Assembly: GCF_002813425.1 (NCBI RefSeq)
Contig: NZ_PHUL01000001.1
Location: forward strand, 3,587,001 to 3,651,000
Length of the DNA stretch: 64,000 nt
Source of the DNA: Cellulophaga sp. RHA19
Lineage (GTDB): Bacteria; Bacteroidota; Bacteroidia; Flavobacteriales; Flavobacteriaceae
Direction of reading: 5' to 3'
The translations under genes and the position numbers were made by a program. This document shows positions 1 to 9,208 of the stretch, one piece after another. Each line of letters begins with the position of its first letter. Position 1 is the stretch's first letter. The notes below the pieces were generated by a model. That model saw only the letters and a list, made by a program, of their open reading frames with translations, did not search any database and was not told the origin of the DNA.

Positions 1-911
1 AAGAAAATTACTTTTGCCTTAAAAACATATTCCTCCTTGGTAAGTCTGTCTATCACTTTTACACCACTCGCCTTTTTTGTATTTGGGTCATAAACTACCT
101 CAGACACAATAGAATCTGGTCTTAAAGTCATATTCCCAGTACGTTCTGCTGCTGGTAAAGTAGATGAGTTACTACTAAAATATCCTCCAAATGGGCAACC
201 ACGTGTACAACGATTTCTAAACTGACACTTGGTACGACCTTCAAATTTTTTATCTCCAGTAATGTGCGCTATTCTGCCGGCAGTTACCACTCTACCATCC
301 ATATTTTTACCAACACCATCTCTAAAATGTTGTTCTACACAGTTGTGTTCCATCATAGGTAAAAACTGTCCGTCTGGCAATTGTTCTAAACCTAAATTTT
401 CTCCAGATACACCAATGTACGTTTCTACTTTATCATACCAAGGAGCAATATCTTTATAACGCACAGGCCAATCTACACCGTGACCATCTTTAGCATTTGC
501 TTCAAAATCAATCTCACTCCACCTGTAACTATGCCTTCCCCACATTATAGATCTACCGCCAACGTGGTAACCACGTACCCAGTCAAAAGGTTTTGTCTCT
601 GTATACGGGTGCTTTATATCATTTACAAACCAATTATTTACATCTGCGTTATTAACACGCCCTGTTCTAGTTTGCTTTAATTGCTGTGCTTTTTGTTCTC
701 TAGTTAATTTTCCTCCGTTAGGAAAATCCCAACTATCTAAATGTGCTGTGGTATAATCGTTAATATGTTCTACCATTTTACCACGCTCTAGCACTAAAGT
801 TTTAAGGCCATTTTCACAAAGCTCTTTTGCTGCCCATCCGCCACTAATTCCTGTGCCTACAACAATAGCATCATAAAAATCTTGTTCTTCGTTAAAATAA
901 AATTTACTCAT
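1..911 (-). CDS. GMC-family FAD-dependent oxidoreductase (partial, 3' end outside window)
   Basis: The first 303 codons of a gene that runs off the left edge; only its amino-terminal part is visible. The protein opens with MSKFYFNEEQDFYDAIVVGT and continues with the dinucleotide-binding motif GTGISGGWAAKEL near residues 18-30, then VGGRSIMWGRHSYRW, a typical GMC (glucose-methanol-choline) FAD-contact region. A cysteine cluster (CRNRCTRGCPFGG) follows around residue 245, as in gluconate/sorbitol dehydrogenase-like GMC proteins of Bacteroidota. No signal peptide is seen in the chosen start; an ATG just upstream stops after four codons. It follows the sulfatase by 47 bases, so the two probably share a transcript. 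A role oxidising a sugar or sugar acid released by the locus is inference. The usual small partner subunit is not upstream here. Confidence 0.85.
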   Translation of the reverse strand, partial: MSKFYFNEEQDFYDAIVVGTGISGGWAAKELCENGLKTLVLERGKMVEHINDYTTAHLDSWDFPNGGKLTREQKAQQLKQTRTGRVNNADVNNWFVNDIKHPYTETKPFDWVRGYHVGGRSIMWGRHSYRWSEIDFEANAKDGHGVDWPVRYKDIAPWYDKVETYIGVSGENLGLEQLPDGQFLPMMEHNCVEQHFRDGVGKNMDGRVVTAGRIAHITGDKKFEGRTKCQFRNRCTRGCPFGGYFSSNSSTLPAAERTGNMTLRPDSIVSEVVYDPNTKKASGVKVIDRLTKEEYVFKAKVIF

Positions 912-958
912 TACTCATTGGTTTTTTTTGGTATAGTTTGATGTATTTATAATCTGTT

Positions 959-2413
959 TTAGTTGATAGGAAAAACACTAGAATTTGTATGTGCAACTTT
1001 CATTATTTGTTGCATTTCTGCTACAATTTTTGGATGCTTACTAGCAACATTTTTACTTTCTGATGGATCTGAAGCTAAATTATAAAGCTCTGTTTCTCCA
1101 CTTTTATTTACATTGTAAACAACTGCTTTCCAATCTCCTTTTCTAACAGCTTTACGTCCGTTTTTAATATTAAACTCCCAATACAAATAAGGGTGTTGTT
1201 TTTGTTTCTTTTTAGCTAACAGGGTTGGCAAAAATGATATTCCGTCTGTTGTATTTGGTTTTGGAACTGCTGCAACTTCTGCCAAGGTTGGCATTACGTC
1301 CCAAAAAGCAGAAATGTGATTGGTTACTGTTCCTTTTTTTATTTTATTTGGCCAAGAGACTATAAATGGAGCTCTTATACCACCTTCATACAAATCTCTT
1401 TTAATTCCTCTAAAACCAGCTGCGCTATTAAAAAAATCTGGATTTGCTCCACCAGCATCATGCGGACCATTATCACTTGTAAACATAATAATAGTATCTT
1501 CTTCTAACCCTAACTCCTTTACCTTGGCTACAATTTGGCCAACGTAAACATCCATCCTATCTACCATAGATGCAAAAACAGCATACGGTGTGTCTTGTGT
1601 ACAATACTTATATTTTACAATATCAGGACCATAGTCTGATGAGTACTTGTCTTCTGCCGTATAAGGAACCTCTTTAAACTTACCAGTATATTTAGCTAGT
1701 ATAGAGTCTTTAGGTGATATTAGCTCTGCGTGTGGTAATACAAAAGGCACATATGCAAAAAAAGGCTTATCCTTATTTTCTTCAATAAAGTTAAGTGTTG
1801 CATCTTGTATTTTATCTTGTGCATAGGTTTGTGTATTAATCCAGTTATTGCCTACTAAAAAATCTATTTCTTGATTATGATTTAAATATGGAGGGTAATA
1901 ACGGTGTGCTAGTTTTTGATCATTGTAACCATAAAACTCATCAAAACCCTGATTATTTGGATCTCCTGTACCAAAACCTAAGCCCCATTTGCCAAACATA
2001 CCTGTTTTATAACCTGCCTGTTGTAGCATTTCTGCAATAGTAAAAGCATTGTCTGGCAACGGAATTTGTCCTTTTTTATCATTACCAGCTTCTTTGTTAC
2101 CACGTACAAATGTGTGTCCAGTATGCTGACCCGTCATTAGTGAGGATCTAGATGGTGCACACACAGCAGAACCACTATAATGCTGTGTAAATTTTATTCC
2201 ATTTGCAGCAAGCGCATCTATATTGGGTGTGTTAATTTTTTGTTGTCCATAGCTACTTAAATCACCGTAACCCAAATCATCTGCCATTATGTAAATGATA
2301 TTAGGCTTCTTTTTGTTTTTTTTAGACTGACTAAATCCTTCTGTACTAAAAAAGAGAAAAACACTAATAATAGGGAGTAGTAAAAATTTAAAGTTAGTTG
2401 TAAGCTGAAGCAT
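959..2413 (-). CDS. Secreted S1-family sulfatase (formylglycine type)
   Basis: Hydrolyses a sulfate ester, probably from a sulfated galactan, in the periplasm or outside the cell. I start it at the ATG at 2413 (484 aa): this gives a clean signal peptide ending near FSQS, while a longer reading frame starting at 2518 would begin inside the upstream terminator. The activation motif CAPSR has its cysteine at residue 85, to be converted to formylglycine. MADDLGYGD (metal ligands), FGKWGLG and FTSDNGPHD complete the alkaline-phosphatase-fold active site. The carboxy end has the usual ELYNLASDPSE element. It is separated from the sulfatase/GH operon by a strong terminator and is followed by the GMC oxidoreductase. 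The S1 subfamily (S1_16-like?) is not certain. Confidence 0.9.
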   Translation of the reverse strand: MLQLTTNFKFLLLPIISVFLFFSTEGFSQSKKNKKKPNIIYIMADDLGYGDLSSYGQQKINTPNIDALAANGIKFTQHYSGSAVCAPSRSSLMTGQHTGHTFVRGNKEAGNDKKGQIPLPDNAFTIAEMLQQAGYKTGMFGKWGLGFGTGDPNNQGFDEFYGYNDQKLAHRYYPPYLNHNQEIDFLVGNNWINTQTYAQDKIQDATLNFIEENKDKPFFAYVPFVLPHAELISPKDSILAKYTGKFKEVPYTAEDKYSSDYGPDIVKYKYCTQDTPYAVFASMVDRMDVYVGQIVAKVKELGLEEDTIIMFTSDNGPHDAGGANPDFFNSAAGFRGIKRDLYEGGIRAPFIVSWPNKIKKGTVTNHISAFWDVMPTLAEVAAVPKPNTTDGISFLPTLLAKKKQKQHPYLYWEFNIKNGRKAVRKGDWKAVVYNVNKSGETELYNLASDPSESKNVASKHPKIVAEMQQIMKVAHTNSSVFPIN

Positions 2414-2514
2414 AATCTTAATTGATTTTAATAAACTAAAATTCACTAAAAACAGTAAAAAGTGTGTGCTCCTTAATAAATAGTTTGTAGTTCTAAGTAT
2501 AATTACTACTAAAG

Positions 2515-2554
2515 ACAAAAAAGCATCAAAAAAAGAAAACTCCTTTTTTGATGC
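2515..2554 (-). terminator. Rho-independent terminator ending the 13.6-2.6 kb operon
   Basis: On the minus strand a stem GCATCAAAAAA / TTTTTTTGATGC closes a short loop and is followed by a run of T. It lies 24 bases after the stop of the preceding sulfatase and upstream of the next sulfatase start at 2413. Confidence 0.8.
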
Positions 2555-2577
2555 CCAACAGAAAATAAAAAACTAAC

Positions 2578-4044
2578 TTATTTAAGTCTGTAAGCGCTTC
2601 CGCTTGTACCATTTAACCCTGGCTCTTTATATTGTATTAATTGCGCCAGTAACTCTTTTTGCATTTTATCTTTTATACTTTTATAAGCAGCATCATTATA
2701 AAAATTTATTAGTTCGTCTGGATCTTTTTCTAGATCGTATAAATATGGTTTTTCTTTTTTATCTAACACTAGTTTGTACCTATCTGTAACACCAGTAACC
2801 CACCAGCCACCGCTTTTTGCGTAATAGGTTAACCTGTCTACATCTGTAATTTCTTTTTTTCTACTTAAAAAATCTTTTGATGTGTCTTTACCATGAAAAG
2901 ATGCATCTGTACTTACATTCATTAAACTTAAAATAGTAGGTGTAAAATCTACATTAGTATATGCGGTATTAATTACCTTACCTGCTTTAATTTTTTCTGG
3001 ATATCTAATTACAAAAGGGATTCTTGCAGAAGCCTCATAAGGCACTCCTTTATTTCTACGGTTGTGCTCAAAAAACATATCTCCGTGGTCCGATGTAAAT
3101 ACAATTATTGTATTCTCTTCTAAATTGTTATCCTTTAAAAACTTTAAAATACGCCCTACACTATCATCTATATGACTCACCATACCAAAGTATTGTTTTA
3201 AGGCCTCTTTTTGTTTTTTAAACGAGGCTTTACCCGTTGCTTCATTAGTATCTTCGCTACCAATTGCCCAAGATGGTTTTATTGCTGTGTACTCTGCTGC
3301 CATTGTTCTTGGTGCTTGTATTGTTAAATCTTTATACATTGTATTGTATGGTGGTTTGGCATAATCTGGTGTATGAGGATCTGGTATAGAAAGCATTAAT
3401 GCAAAAGGCTTGTTTTTATCTCTCTCTAAAATCTCTAATGTTTTGTCTGTAAAATAATCTGTTAAGTGTACAACTTCATCTTCTGGTAATTTAGCCGCTG
3501 CTTTTTCATTAATTCCTTTTAATCCGTTTGGCGTTATTTTAAAATACGGAGCATGGCCACCACGCATCATATATCTATTATCATCAAAACCAGCTTTGTA
3601 TTTTATTCCAAAAGTATACTTGTCATGACCTGCCAAATGCCATTTACCTACATAAGAAGTTGCATAGCCTTTATCTTTTAAAATTGTGGCAAATGTTGGT
3701 ATATCTTCACTAATATGTAACCCATTTTTAGGTGCACCTGTTGCCTGTGGATATAAACCACTTACTAACGATGCTCTAGATGGTGTGCATACAGGAGAAG
3801 AAGCATAGTAACTTGTACAAATGGCACCTTCATCTGCAATTTTATCAATATTTGGAGTAACAGAGTTATTGCCTTTACCCCAAATAAATGCTTGCTCTTT
3901 TGGCAATAGTTTTTGATAGCAACTTAGGGTTCTAAAATTATGCTCATCTGTGTGTATAATAATTAAATTAGGCTTTTTCTGCGCCATACTGTTTGCAACA
4001 AAAACCAATGTTGCTGCACTAAATAATATCTGTTTTATATTCAT
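2578..4044 (-). CDS. Secreted S1-family sulfatase
   Basis: A 488-residue sulfatase with signal peptide (cut after NSMAQ). The activation motif is CTPSR with Cys86; HTDEH at 31-35 supplies calcium ligands in place of the commoner DD pair, and VGKWHL and FTSDHGD are the further active-site elements. The family and fold are clear; the substrate position is not. It is the last gene of a tightly packed operon (11 bases after GH2) and is followed by a terminator. Working next to GH2 and GH27, it most likely removes sulfate from galactose residues so that those exo-enzymes can act. Confidence 0.9.
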   Translation of the reverse strand: MNIKQILFSAATLVFVANSMAQKKPNLIIIHTDEHNFRTLSCYQKLLPKEQAFIWGKGNNSVTPNIDKIADEGAICTSYYASSPVCTPSRASLVSGLYPQATGAPKNGLHISEDIPTFATILKDKGYATSYVGKWHLAGHDKYTFGIKYKAGFDDNRYMMRGGHAPYFKITPNGLKGINEKAAAKLPEDEVVHLTDYFTDKTLEILERDKNKPFALMLSIPDPHTPDYAKPPYNTMYKDLTIQAPRTMAAEYTAIKPSWAIGSEDTNEATGKASFKKQKEALKQYFGMVSHIDDSVGRILKFLKDNNLEENTIIVFTSDHGDMFFEHNRRNKGVPYEASARIPFVIRYPEKIKAGKVINTAYTNVDFTPTILSLMNVSTDASFHGKDTSKDFLSRKKEITDVDRLTYYAKSGGWWVTGVTDRYKLVLDKKEKPYLYDLEKDPDELINFYNDAAYKSIKDKMQKELLAQLIQYKEPGLNGTSGSAYRLK

Positions 4045-4055
4045 TTTAGGTATTT

Positions 4056-6119
4056 TTATTTATTTTTTAGATTCCATAGCACTTCATCTTTAAGCACTTG
4101 ATTGTTATTTTTTACTTTTGCTACAATTCTATTTTTACCTTTTTCAAGTTGTACTTTACTAAATATATAATGAACACTGGTTTTACCTTGTTGCTCTGTA
4201 GTTACTTTTTTTCCGTTTACATATAACTCTATATGTTCCTGATTAGAATACACGTGTATGTCTGTCTCTGGCTTAGTTCTATTAACTAAACGCCTGTCTG
4301 ATATATAAATCATTGGCTCTGGGTTCCAATTAGCTTTATACCAATAAAATACATCCTTTTTAGTTTTTCTATCAAAAGTGACTAATCCTTTATGGTTGCG
4401 TTTTGTAATACCTCCTCTGGACCATAATGGCAAGCCAAAATCGAACATATTCCATACATAACTTCCTATTAAGTAATTGTCATTTTTTATAATTCCCCAC
4501 TGAGTTTCATGTAGTCTATTTGCGTAAGATTCTGGAAAAAACTGACCTTTAGGATCTATTTTTTTTGGTAATATATCTGTTTGCTGATAAATATTAGAAC
4601 CTGCACCATACTCAGATAAAATAACTTTTAAATCTGGATAGTTAAGCTTTAAGTTGGCCAACCAAGACTCTAAATCTGCCGCACTTTTTCCTTGGTACCA
4701 ACCAAAATATCTATTATTGCCGTGAATATCTGTATTTAAATTCACAGGATCCTCAATATCTGGCTTTCCAGAAACTCCAACAGTATAGCGGTCTGGATCT
4801 AAAGTTTTAGCTATATCAATTAAATCTCTAATTAAAACTGGCGCATAGTCTGATGTAGTTTTTGCCCAAACCTCATTATGAGTACCCCAAGTATAAATAC
4901 TAGAGTGGTTAAAGTTTTGTTTAACTAATTCTGTTATTTGCATCTTGGCATTATCATACTCTTTTTTACGTGTTTTGTTCACAAACGGAATTTCTGCCCA
5001 AACTAAAAAACCTATACTGTCACATTTAGAGTAAAAATGTTCTGACTGCTGATAATGAGCTAACCGTACAGTAGTTGCACCAACTTCTTTTATTAATTTT
5101 ATATCTCTATTTTCTTGCTCTTTAGTTAGTGCATTACCTTGTTTAAATAAATCTTGATGCCTATTAACACCATACATTGGATATTTTTTTCCGTTTAAAA
5201 ACAATCCTTTACCTGCAATAATTTCAATAGTTCTAAAGCCTATTTTCTGTATAATTTCATCTAAAACCTCTTCCTTATTATTTAAAACAGTAACCTTAAC
5301 CTTATACAAATAAGGATCTAAAATGCCTTGCCATAAATGAGGATTTTTTATTGTTAGGTTTTGATGAAATGATTGCCTGCCTTGCGGATAAACAAGTATT
5401 TGTTTTAAATCTTGGGTAACTACTTCTTTATGTGCATTGTACACCGTAGTTTTTAACGTTACATTTTGTTTATTTCTAAACGTATTCTCTAGCTTAGTTT
5501 CTACCTGTAGATCTGCTTTTAATTTGCTAACATTTTTTTGTTTTATATAAACTCCTGCTGAGGCGTAATCTGTAGTTGTTATATTTAATTTTTTGGTAAT
5601 AATTAATTTAACCGGACGATATATTCCTCCATAAATTCCAAATAAATTATGATTTACAGGAATAACATCTTCTCTTGCTGTATTATCTGCTTTTACCATT
5701 AGAGTATTAGCTTCTCCAAATTTTAAAAATGGAGAAATATCAAAAACAAAAGCACTGAAAGATCCTTTGTGTTGCCCAACATGCACATCATTTACATATA
5801 TATCCGTTACATGACCAACACCAGAAAATCTTATAAACACACGTTTACTTTTCCAATTTAAAGGAGCTTTTATTGTTTTTTTATACAAGCCAACACCTTC
5901 GTAAAACCCTTCGCCTTCGTGCATATCAGAACGGTTAAATGAGTGAGGTATAGCAACTGTTTCCCAACCACCTTTAACTTTTAATGTACCTTTTGGCGAC
6001 TTTACAAAGCTCCAATTATCATTTATATCCAAAATACTTCTACCTGTGTCCTGCCCTTGCATTTTAATAACACATAACGTATAAAACAGAAAAAACAAAA
6101 AGTTTTTTAATAAAGCCAT
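4056..6119 (-). CDS. GH2 family beta-galactosidase-like enzyme
   Basis: A 687-residue retaining beta-glycosidase with signal peptide (about residues 1-22). Domain order: jelly-roll sugar-binding domain (about 28-180), Ig-like domain (about 185-300), TIM barrel (about 300-590) and a further beta-rich domain. WGTHNEVW carries the acid/base Glu416, and LSEYGAG carries the nucleophile Glu503. The YTWGTHNE and GVNRHQD signatures are those of GH2 beta-galactosidases/glucuronidases; the specificity cannot be told apart by eye. In this locus beta-galactosidase activity on desulfated oligosaccharides is the natural role. It sits in an operon with sulfatases, 11-12 bases from each neighbour. Confidence 0.88.
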   Translation of the reverse strand: MALLKNFLFFLFYTLCVIKMQGQDTGRSILDINDNWSFVKSPKGTLKVKGGWETVAIPHSFNRSDMHEGEGFYEGVGLYKKTIKAPLNWKSKRVFIRFSGVGHVTDIYVNDVHVGQHKGSFSAFVFDISPFLKFGEANTLMVKADNTAREDVIPVNHNLFGIYGGIYRPVKLIITKKLNITTTDYASAGVYIKQKNVSKLKADLQVETKLENTFRNKQNVTLKTTVYNAHKEVVTQDLKQILVYPQGRQSFHQNLTIKNPHLWQGILDPYLYKVKVTVLNNKEEVLDEIIQKIGFRTIEIIAGKGLFLNGKKYPMYGVNRHQDLFKQGNALTKEQENRDIKLIKEVGATTVRLAHYQQSEHFYSKCDSIGFLVWAEIPFVNKTRKKEYDNAKMQITELVKQNFNHSSIYTWGTHNEVWAKTTSDYAPVLIRDLIDIAKTLDPDRYTVGVSGKPDIEDPVNLNTDIHGNNRYFGWYQGKSAADLESWLANLKLNYPDLKVILSEYGAGSNIYQQTDILPKKIDPKGQFFPESYANRLHETQWGIIKNDNYLIGSYVWNMFDFGLPLWSRGGITKRNHKGLVTFDRKTKKDVFYWYKANWNPEPMIYISDRRLVNRTKPETDIHVYSNQEHIELYVNGKKVTTEQQGKTSVHYIFSKVQLEKGKNRIVAKVKNNNQVLKDEVLWNLKNK

Positions 6120-6131
6120 AGTTATATTTTT

Positions 6132-7592
6132 TTAATAGAAATCTGAAATAAACTTACGTTCTCCCTTATGGTAATCCCATAAATAATCTCCTGTAGCAGC
6201 TACACATTTTTTACCATAATGATGAGGCAAAACAGAAACTAAAGGATACCCCGTTTTTCCTTTATACATTTCTAAATGCTGTAAAAACTTGGCTTCTGTT
6301 ATAGCTCCCGTATCATTACCGCCAATATGGTCTATATTTATTCCGCGTCCTGGCGAAGATTTATAAGTAACCTCATAATGTGTTTTTACACGTGCAGGCC
6401 AGTTGTATTTATCATTTAACCAAACATCATTAGTTCTAGTTACGTCTGTAAATTTTGTAAAAAATATATCTGGCACATGAAATTCCATTTCTATAGTTGG
6501 GTCTATTGCTTTTGCTGCGCGATACAACTCTTTATGTATATGCAACATATCTGATTTTGTGTTGTAAGACATATCTATCTTAAACTTTTTTACCCCTATT
6601 TTATAAAACCTATATATAACTTCTGATGCATATTCAAAAATATCTGCTTTAGGGTTTAACCAACGTTCTGCAGTGGTTTTATTTACTTTTCCACTAGATG
6701 ACCAACTACCTAGCATATCTGGGTATTTTTTTGCAATACTACTAGCGTGATGAATTTTAGGAAACGCAATCCAAAGTCCGGGTGTAAATCCTTTTTCATT
6801 AATCATTCCCATTGTTTTTTCAAAGTCTGGAAACTTTTTTGGGTCTGGATGCCAAGTACCAAAACCAGAATTTATAGTGCCATCAGGGAACTGGCCCCAA
6901 CCATGATCTAAGGTCATTTTACCTTTGGGATACCCATACTCCACTATTTTATCTAAATAGTCCTTAACAAAGTTGTGCGTTAGTAAATTAAAATGTCCGT
7001 ACCTTTCTTTTGATACATATTTTTGTTCTACCCAAGTACAGTATTCAACATCACTCCAAAAACTAGGGTAATTTGTAGTTAACGGCTTAAAATTAAGACG
7101 TTTCATCATTTCTCTGTTATACGCTTTCCAAGCTGCATCACCATCACCAGATTCTTTTACAAATAACTCCTGACCTTCTGGTACGATAATGGTTAGCGTT
7201 TCTACACCATCAAAACTAAACGTACTATTTTCATAACCAAAAGTGGTCATAAAGCCCACAAACGTACCATTGGCATCTACAATAATGGGAGAACCAGACA
7301 TCCCTGAAGCTGCAATGGTAAACGGATTGTGTGTAAATGCACTACTTTTATAATAATGAGCTCCGCCACCTTTTTCCTCTGGAGTAGATATACTATGGTA
7401 CGGACAAAACAAAGGTGCTTCAACTTTTAAAATAACTTTTTCTATTGCACTAGATCCCTTTACTTTGCTAGCGGATAAGTAATCGTCTTCAGATTTTTCT
7501 ACAGCAACTTTAGTTGTAGAAGAGCAACTTAATATACTTGCGCCAGCAACACCTAAACCTGCTTTTTTAATAAAATTTCTTCTGTTAGCCAT
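6132..7592 (-). CDS. GH-D/GH31-like TIM-barrel glycosidase, putative alpha-galactosidase
   Basis: A 486-residue exported protein. The amino end has an Arg-Arg motif (NRRNFIKK), a hydrophobic stretch and a lipobox-like SILSC at Cys23, so it may be a Tat-exported lipoprotein. After a small beta domain (about 50-145) comes a barrel with LDHGWGQFPDGT, KGFTPGLWIAFPKI, KKFKIDMSY (likely nucleophile Asp340) and TRTNDVW (likely acid/base Asp389). This pattern is that of clan GH-D (GH27/GH36) and GH31 retaining alpha-glycosidases, but it is shorter than normal GH36 or GH31 proteins and I cannot name a family. Its place between GH2 and S1_7-like sulfatases suggests an alpha-galactosidase of the same pathway. 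Confidence 0.65.
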   Translation of the reverse strand: MANRRNFIKKAGLGVAGASILSCSSTTKVAVEKSEDDYLSASKVKGSSAIEKVILKVEAPLFCPYHSISTPEEKGGGAHYYKSSAFTHNPFTIAASGMSGSPIIVDANGTFVGFMTTFGYENSTFSFDGVETLTIIVPEGQELFVKESGDGDAAWKAYNREMMKRLNFKPLTTNYPSFWSDVEYCTWVEQKYVSKERYGHFNLLTHNFVKDYLDKIVEYGYPKGKMTLDHGWGQFPDGTINSGFGTWHPDPKKFPDFEKTMGMINEKGFTPGLWIAFPKIHHASSIAKKYPDMLGSWSSSGKVNKTTAERWLNPKADIFEYASEVIYRFYKIGVKKFKIDMSYNTKSDMLHIHKELYRAAKAIDPTIEMEFHVPDIFFTKFTDVTRTNDVWLNDKYNWPARVKTHYEVTYKSSPGRGINIDHIGGNDTGAITEAKFLQHLEMYKGKTGYPLVSVLPHHYGKKCVAATGDYLWDYHKGERKFISDFY

Positions 7593-7602
7593 TTCTTAAA
7601 TA

Positions 7603-9114
7603 TTAGTTTAATTGATCTAAGTTTCTGGTTGGTTTAATTGTAGGGTCTGCTGGTGCATCTACGTAATTCTTCATTTTTTTAAATCGAAGTTTACTAGACT
7701 TTTTTCTTTTTACAGGAACCCATTTTTTTAAATCGGTTACTATATGGTTGTACTTTTTGTTAGTAATTAAGTTTTTCCATTCTAACGGATCTTCATCTAT
7801 ATTATATAACTGTTCTGTTCCTGTAACAGTTGTCATATAATGCCATTTGCCTAGTAATACAGATGTACCATCTTGAGTAATAGTTATTCCTGGGTAGTCC
7901 CATTTTGCTTTGGGATTATTAATTAAACTAGCAAAACTATGGCCGTCTAAATTTTGCTTTTGGGGTAAACCACTTAATTCTATTAACGTAGGGTACAAAT
8001 CTATTAAGCTTACGTTTTTATCTACAACAATTGCCTTTTTCATACCAGGTACACGCACAAATAATGGTGTCTTTACGGCCTCTAACCAAGTTGTATTTTT
8101 AAGGTAACGTTGTTTTTCTCCCAAGTGCCAACCGTGATCTCCCCAAACCACAACAATAGTATTGTTAGCGTACTTGCTTTCTTCTAAAGCATCTACAACA
8201 ATTCCTAAGCAAGCATCTACATAAGATATGCTAGCTAAGTATGCTCTAGTTGCCTCTTTTTCTAGTCTGTGCTTTTTAACCCATTTGTATTCTTTTGTAG
8301 GCTCATACGCTTGTTTGCCTTCTGGTGTTAAAATATCATTTAAGTCGTTTTCGTTTACAACAGGTGGTACTATATCATCAAGCTTATATAAATTAAAAAA
8401 CTCTTGTGGCACTATCCAAGGTAAGTGAGGTTTAATAAAACCTACTCCCATAAAAAAAGGCTTATCAAAATCTCTTTGTAATTGCGACTTTGCCCAATCT
8501 GCTACATTATAATCTACGGTTTCTTTAAAAGTATCTGTGGTTGGTCCCCAACTTAGTTTTGCATTCTTGTTTTTAAAATTTTCATCTTTTACACCATTTA
8601 TAATACCTGCCTTTGAAGAAGTATACTTGCTTTTATCTACTGGGTCGTTATTATACCTACGAGCACGTGCAAACTCATTAAACGCCCAATGACCAAAATC
8701 TGTTCCGTTTGCAGTACCGTGTTTGTGAAATATTTTACCGTTTGCTAATGTGTGGTATCCGTTTTTAGAAAAGTACTCTGGCAAGGTTGCATTCTGTTTT
8801 ACAATATCTGAATACAACATATTATGCGCATTACCATACACACCAGATGTACTTGGTAAAAAACCAGATAATAACGAGGATCTAGACGGTCCGCATATAG
8901 GAGCAGCACAAACAGCATTTTTAAACACCATTGCACCTTGTTTGGTAAATTTATCCATACTTGGTGTTATGGCTTGCTTATTCCCTTTTAAAGGAGAAAC
9001 CCAATCATTAATATCATCTATTGCTATAAATAATATATTAGGTTGCTCCTTTTTATCTTGTGCTTTAGTATAAATACAAAAAAGTAAAAGTAAAACTGTA
9101 ATTCTATTTTTCAT
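7603..9114 (-). CDS. Secreted S1 sulfatase, iduronate-2-sulfatase-like (probably S1_7)
   Basis: A 503-residue sulfatase if started at the ATG at 9114, which places a normal signal peptide (cut near YTKAQ) at the amino end; the open frame extends 12 codons further up. Motifs: IDDINDWV (metal ligands, typical of iduronate-2-sulfatase-like S1_7), CGPSR with Cys74, NGKIFHKHG and WGDHGWHLGEK. S1_7 enzymes of marine bacteria are known to act on carrageenan-type galactans, so a galactose sulfate is a reasonable substrate. It follows a close paralogue after a 94-base gap that holds a small hairpin next to its start codon. Confidence 0.88.
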   Translation of the reverse strand: MKNRITVLLLLFCIYTKAQDKKEQPNILFIAIDDINDWVSPLKGNKQAITPSMDKFTKQGAMVFKNAVCAAPICGPSRSSLLSGFLPSTSGVYGNAHNMLYSDIVKQNATLPEYFSKNGYHTLANGKIFHKHGTANGTDFGHWAFNEFARARRYNNDPVDKSKYTSSKAGIINGVKDENFKNKNAKLSWGPTTDTFKETVDYNVADWAKSQLQRDFDKPFFMGVGFIKPHLPWIVPQEFFNLYKLDDIVPPVVNENDLNDILTPEGKQAYEPTKEYKWVKKHRLEKEATRAYLASISYVDACLGIVVDALEESKYANNTIVVVWGDHGWHLGEKQRYLKNTTWLEAVKTPLFVRVPGMKKAIVVDKNVSLIDLYPTLIELSGLPQKQNLDGHSFASLINNPKAKWDYPGITITQDGTSVLLGKWHYMTTVTGTEQLYNIDEDPLEWKNLITNKKYNHIVTDLKKWVPVKRKKSSKLRFKKMKNYVDAPADPTIKPTRNLDQLN

Positions 9115-9120
9115 TTTATA

Positions 9121-9136
9121 GGTGTTATTTAACACC
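9121..9136 (-). repeat. Perfect hairpin in the leader of the S1_7-like sulfatase
   Basis: GGTGTTA and TAACACC form a perfect seven-base stem with a two-base loop, ending about six bases before the ATG at 9114. No T-run follows, so it is not a terminator; it may affect translation start or mRNA stability. Confidence 0.55.
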
Positions 9137-9208
9137 ACTAAATAATACATAAAAAAAGAGAATTGTGTCTGCTTTAGTTTAACAATTGTAGGTATGCGTT
9201 TAAAAGCA

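Noticed and set aside
2414-2518. Longer amino end of the first sulfatase, starting at 2518.
   Set aside because: It would begin in the T-run of the preceding terminator and put a second hydrophobic stretch before a good signal peptide.
6420-7320. GMSGSP near residue 97-102 of the GH-D-like protein resembles a serine-protease GDSGSP site.
   Set aside because: No matching His/Asp elements, and the rest is clearly a glycosidase barrel; chance similarity.
8228-8428. Plus-strand open frames inside the minus-strand sulfatase and GH genes.
   Set aside because: They lie antisense to strongly supported genes, have no family features and reflect codon bias.
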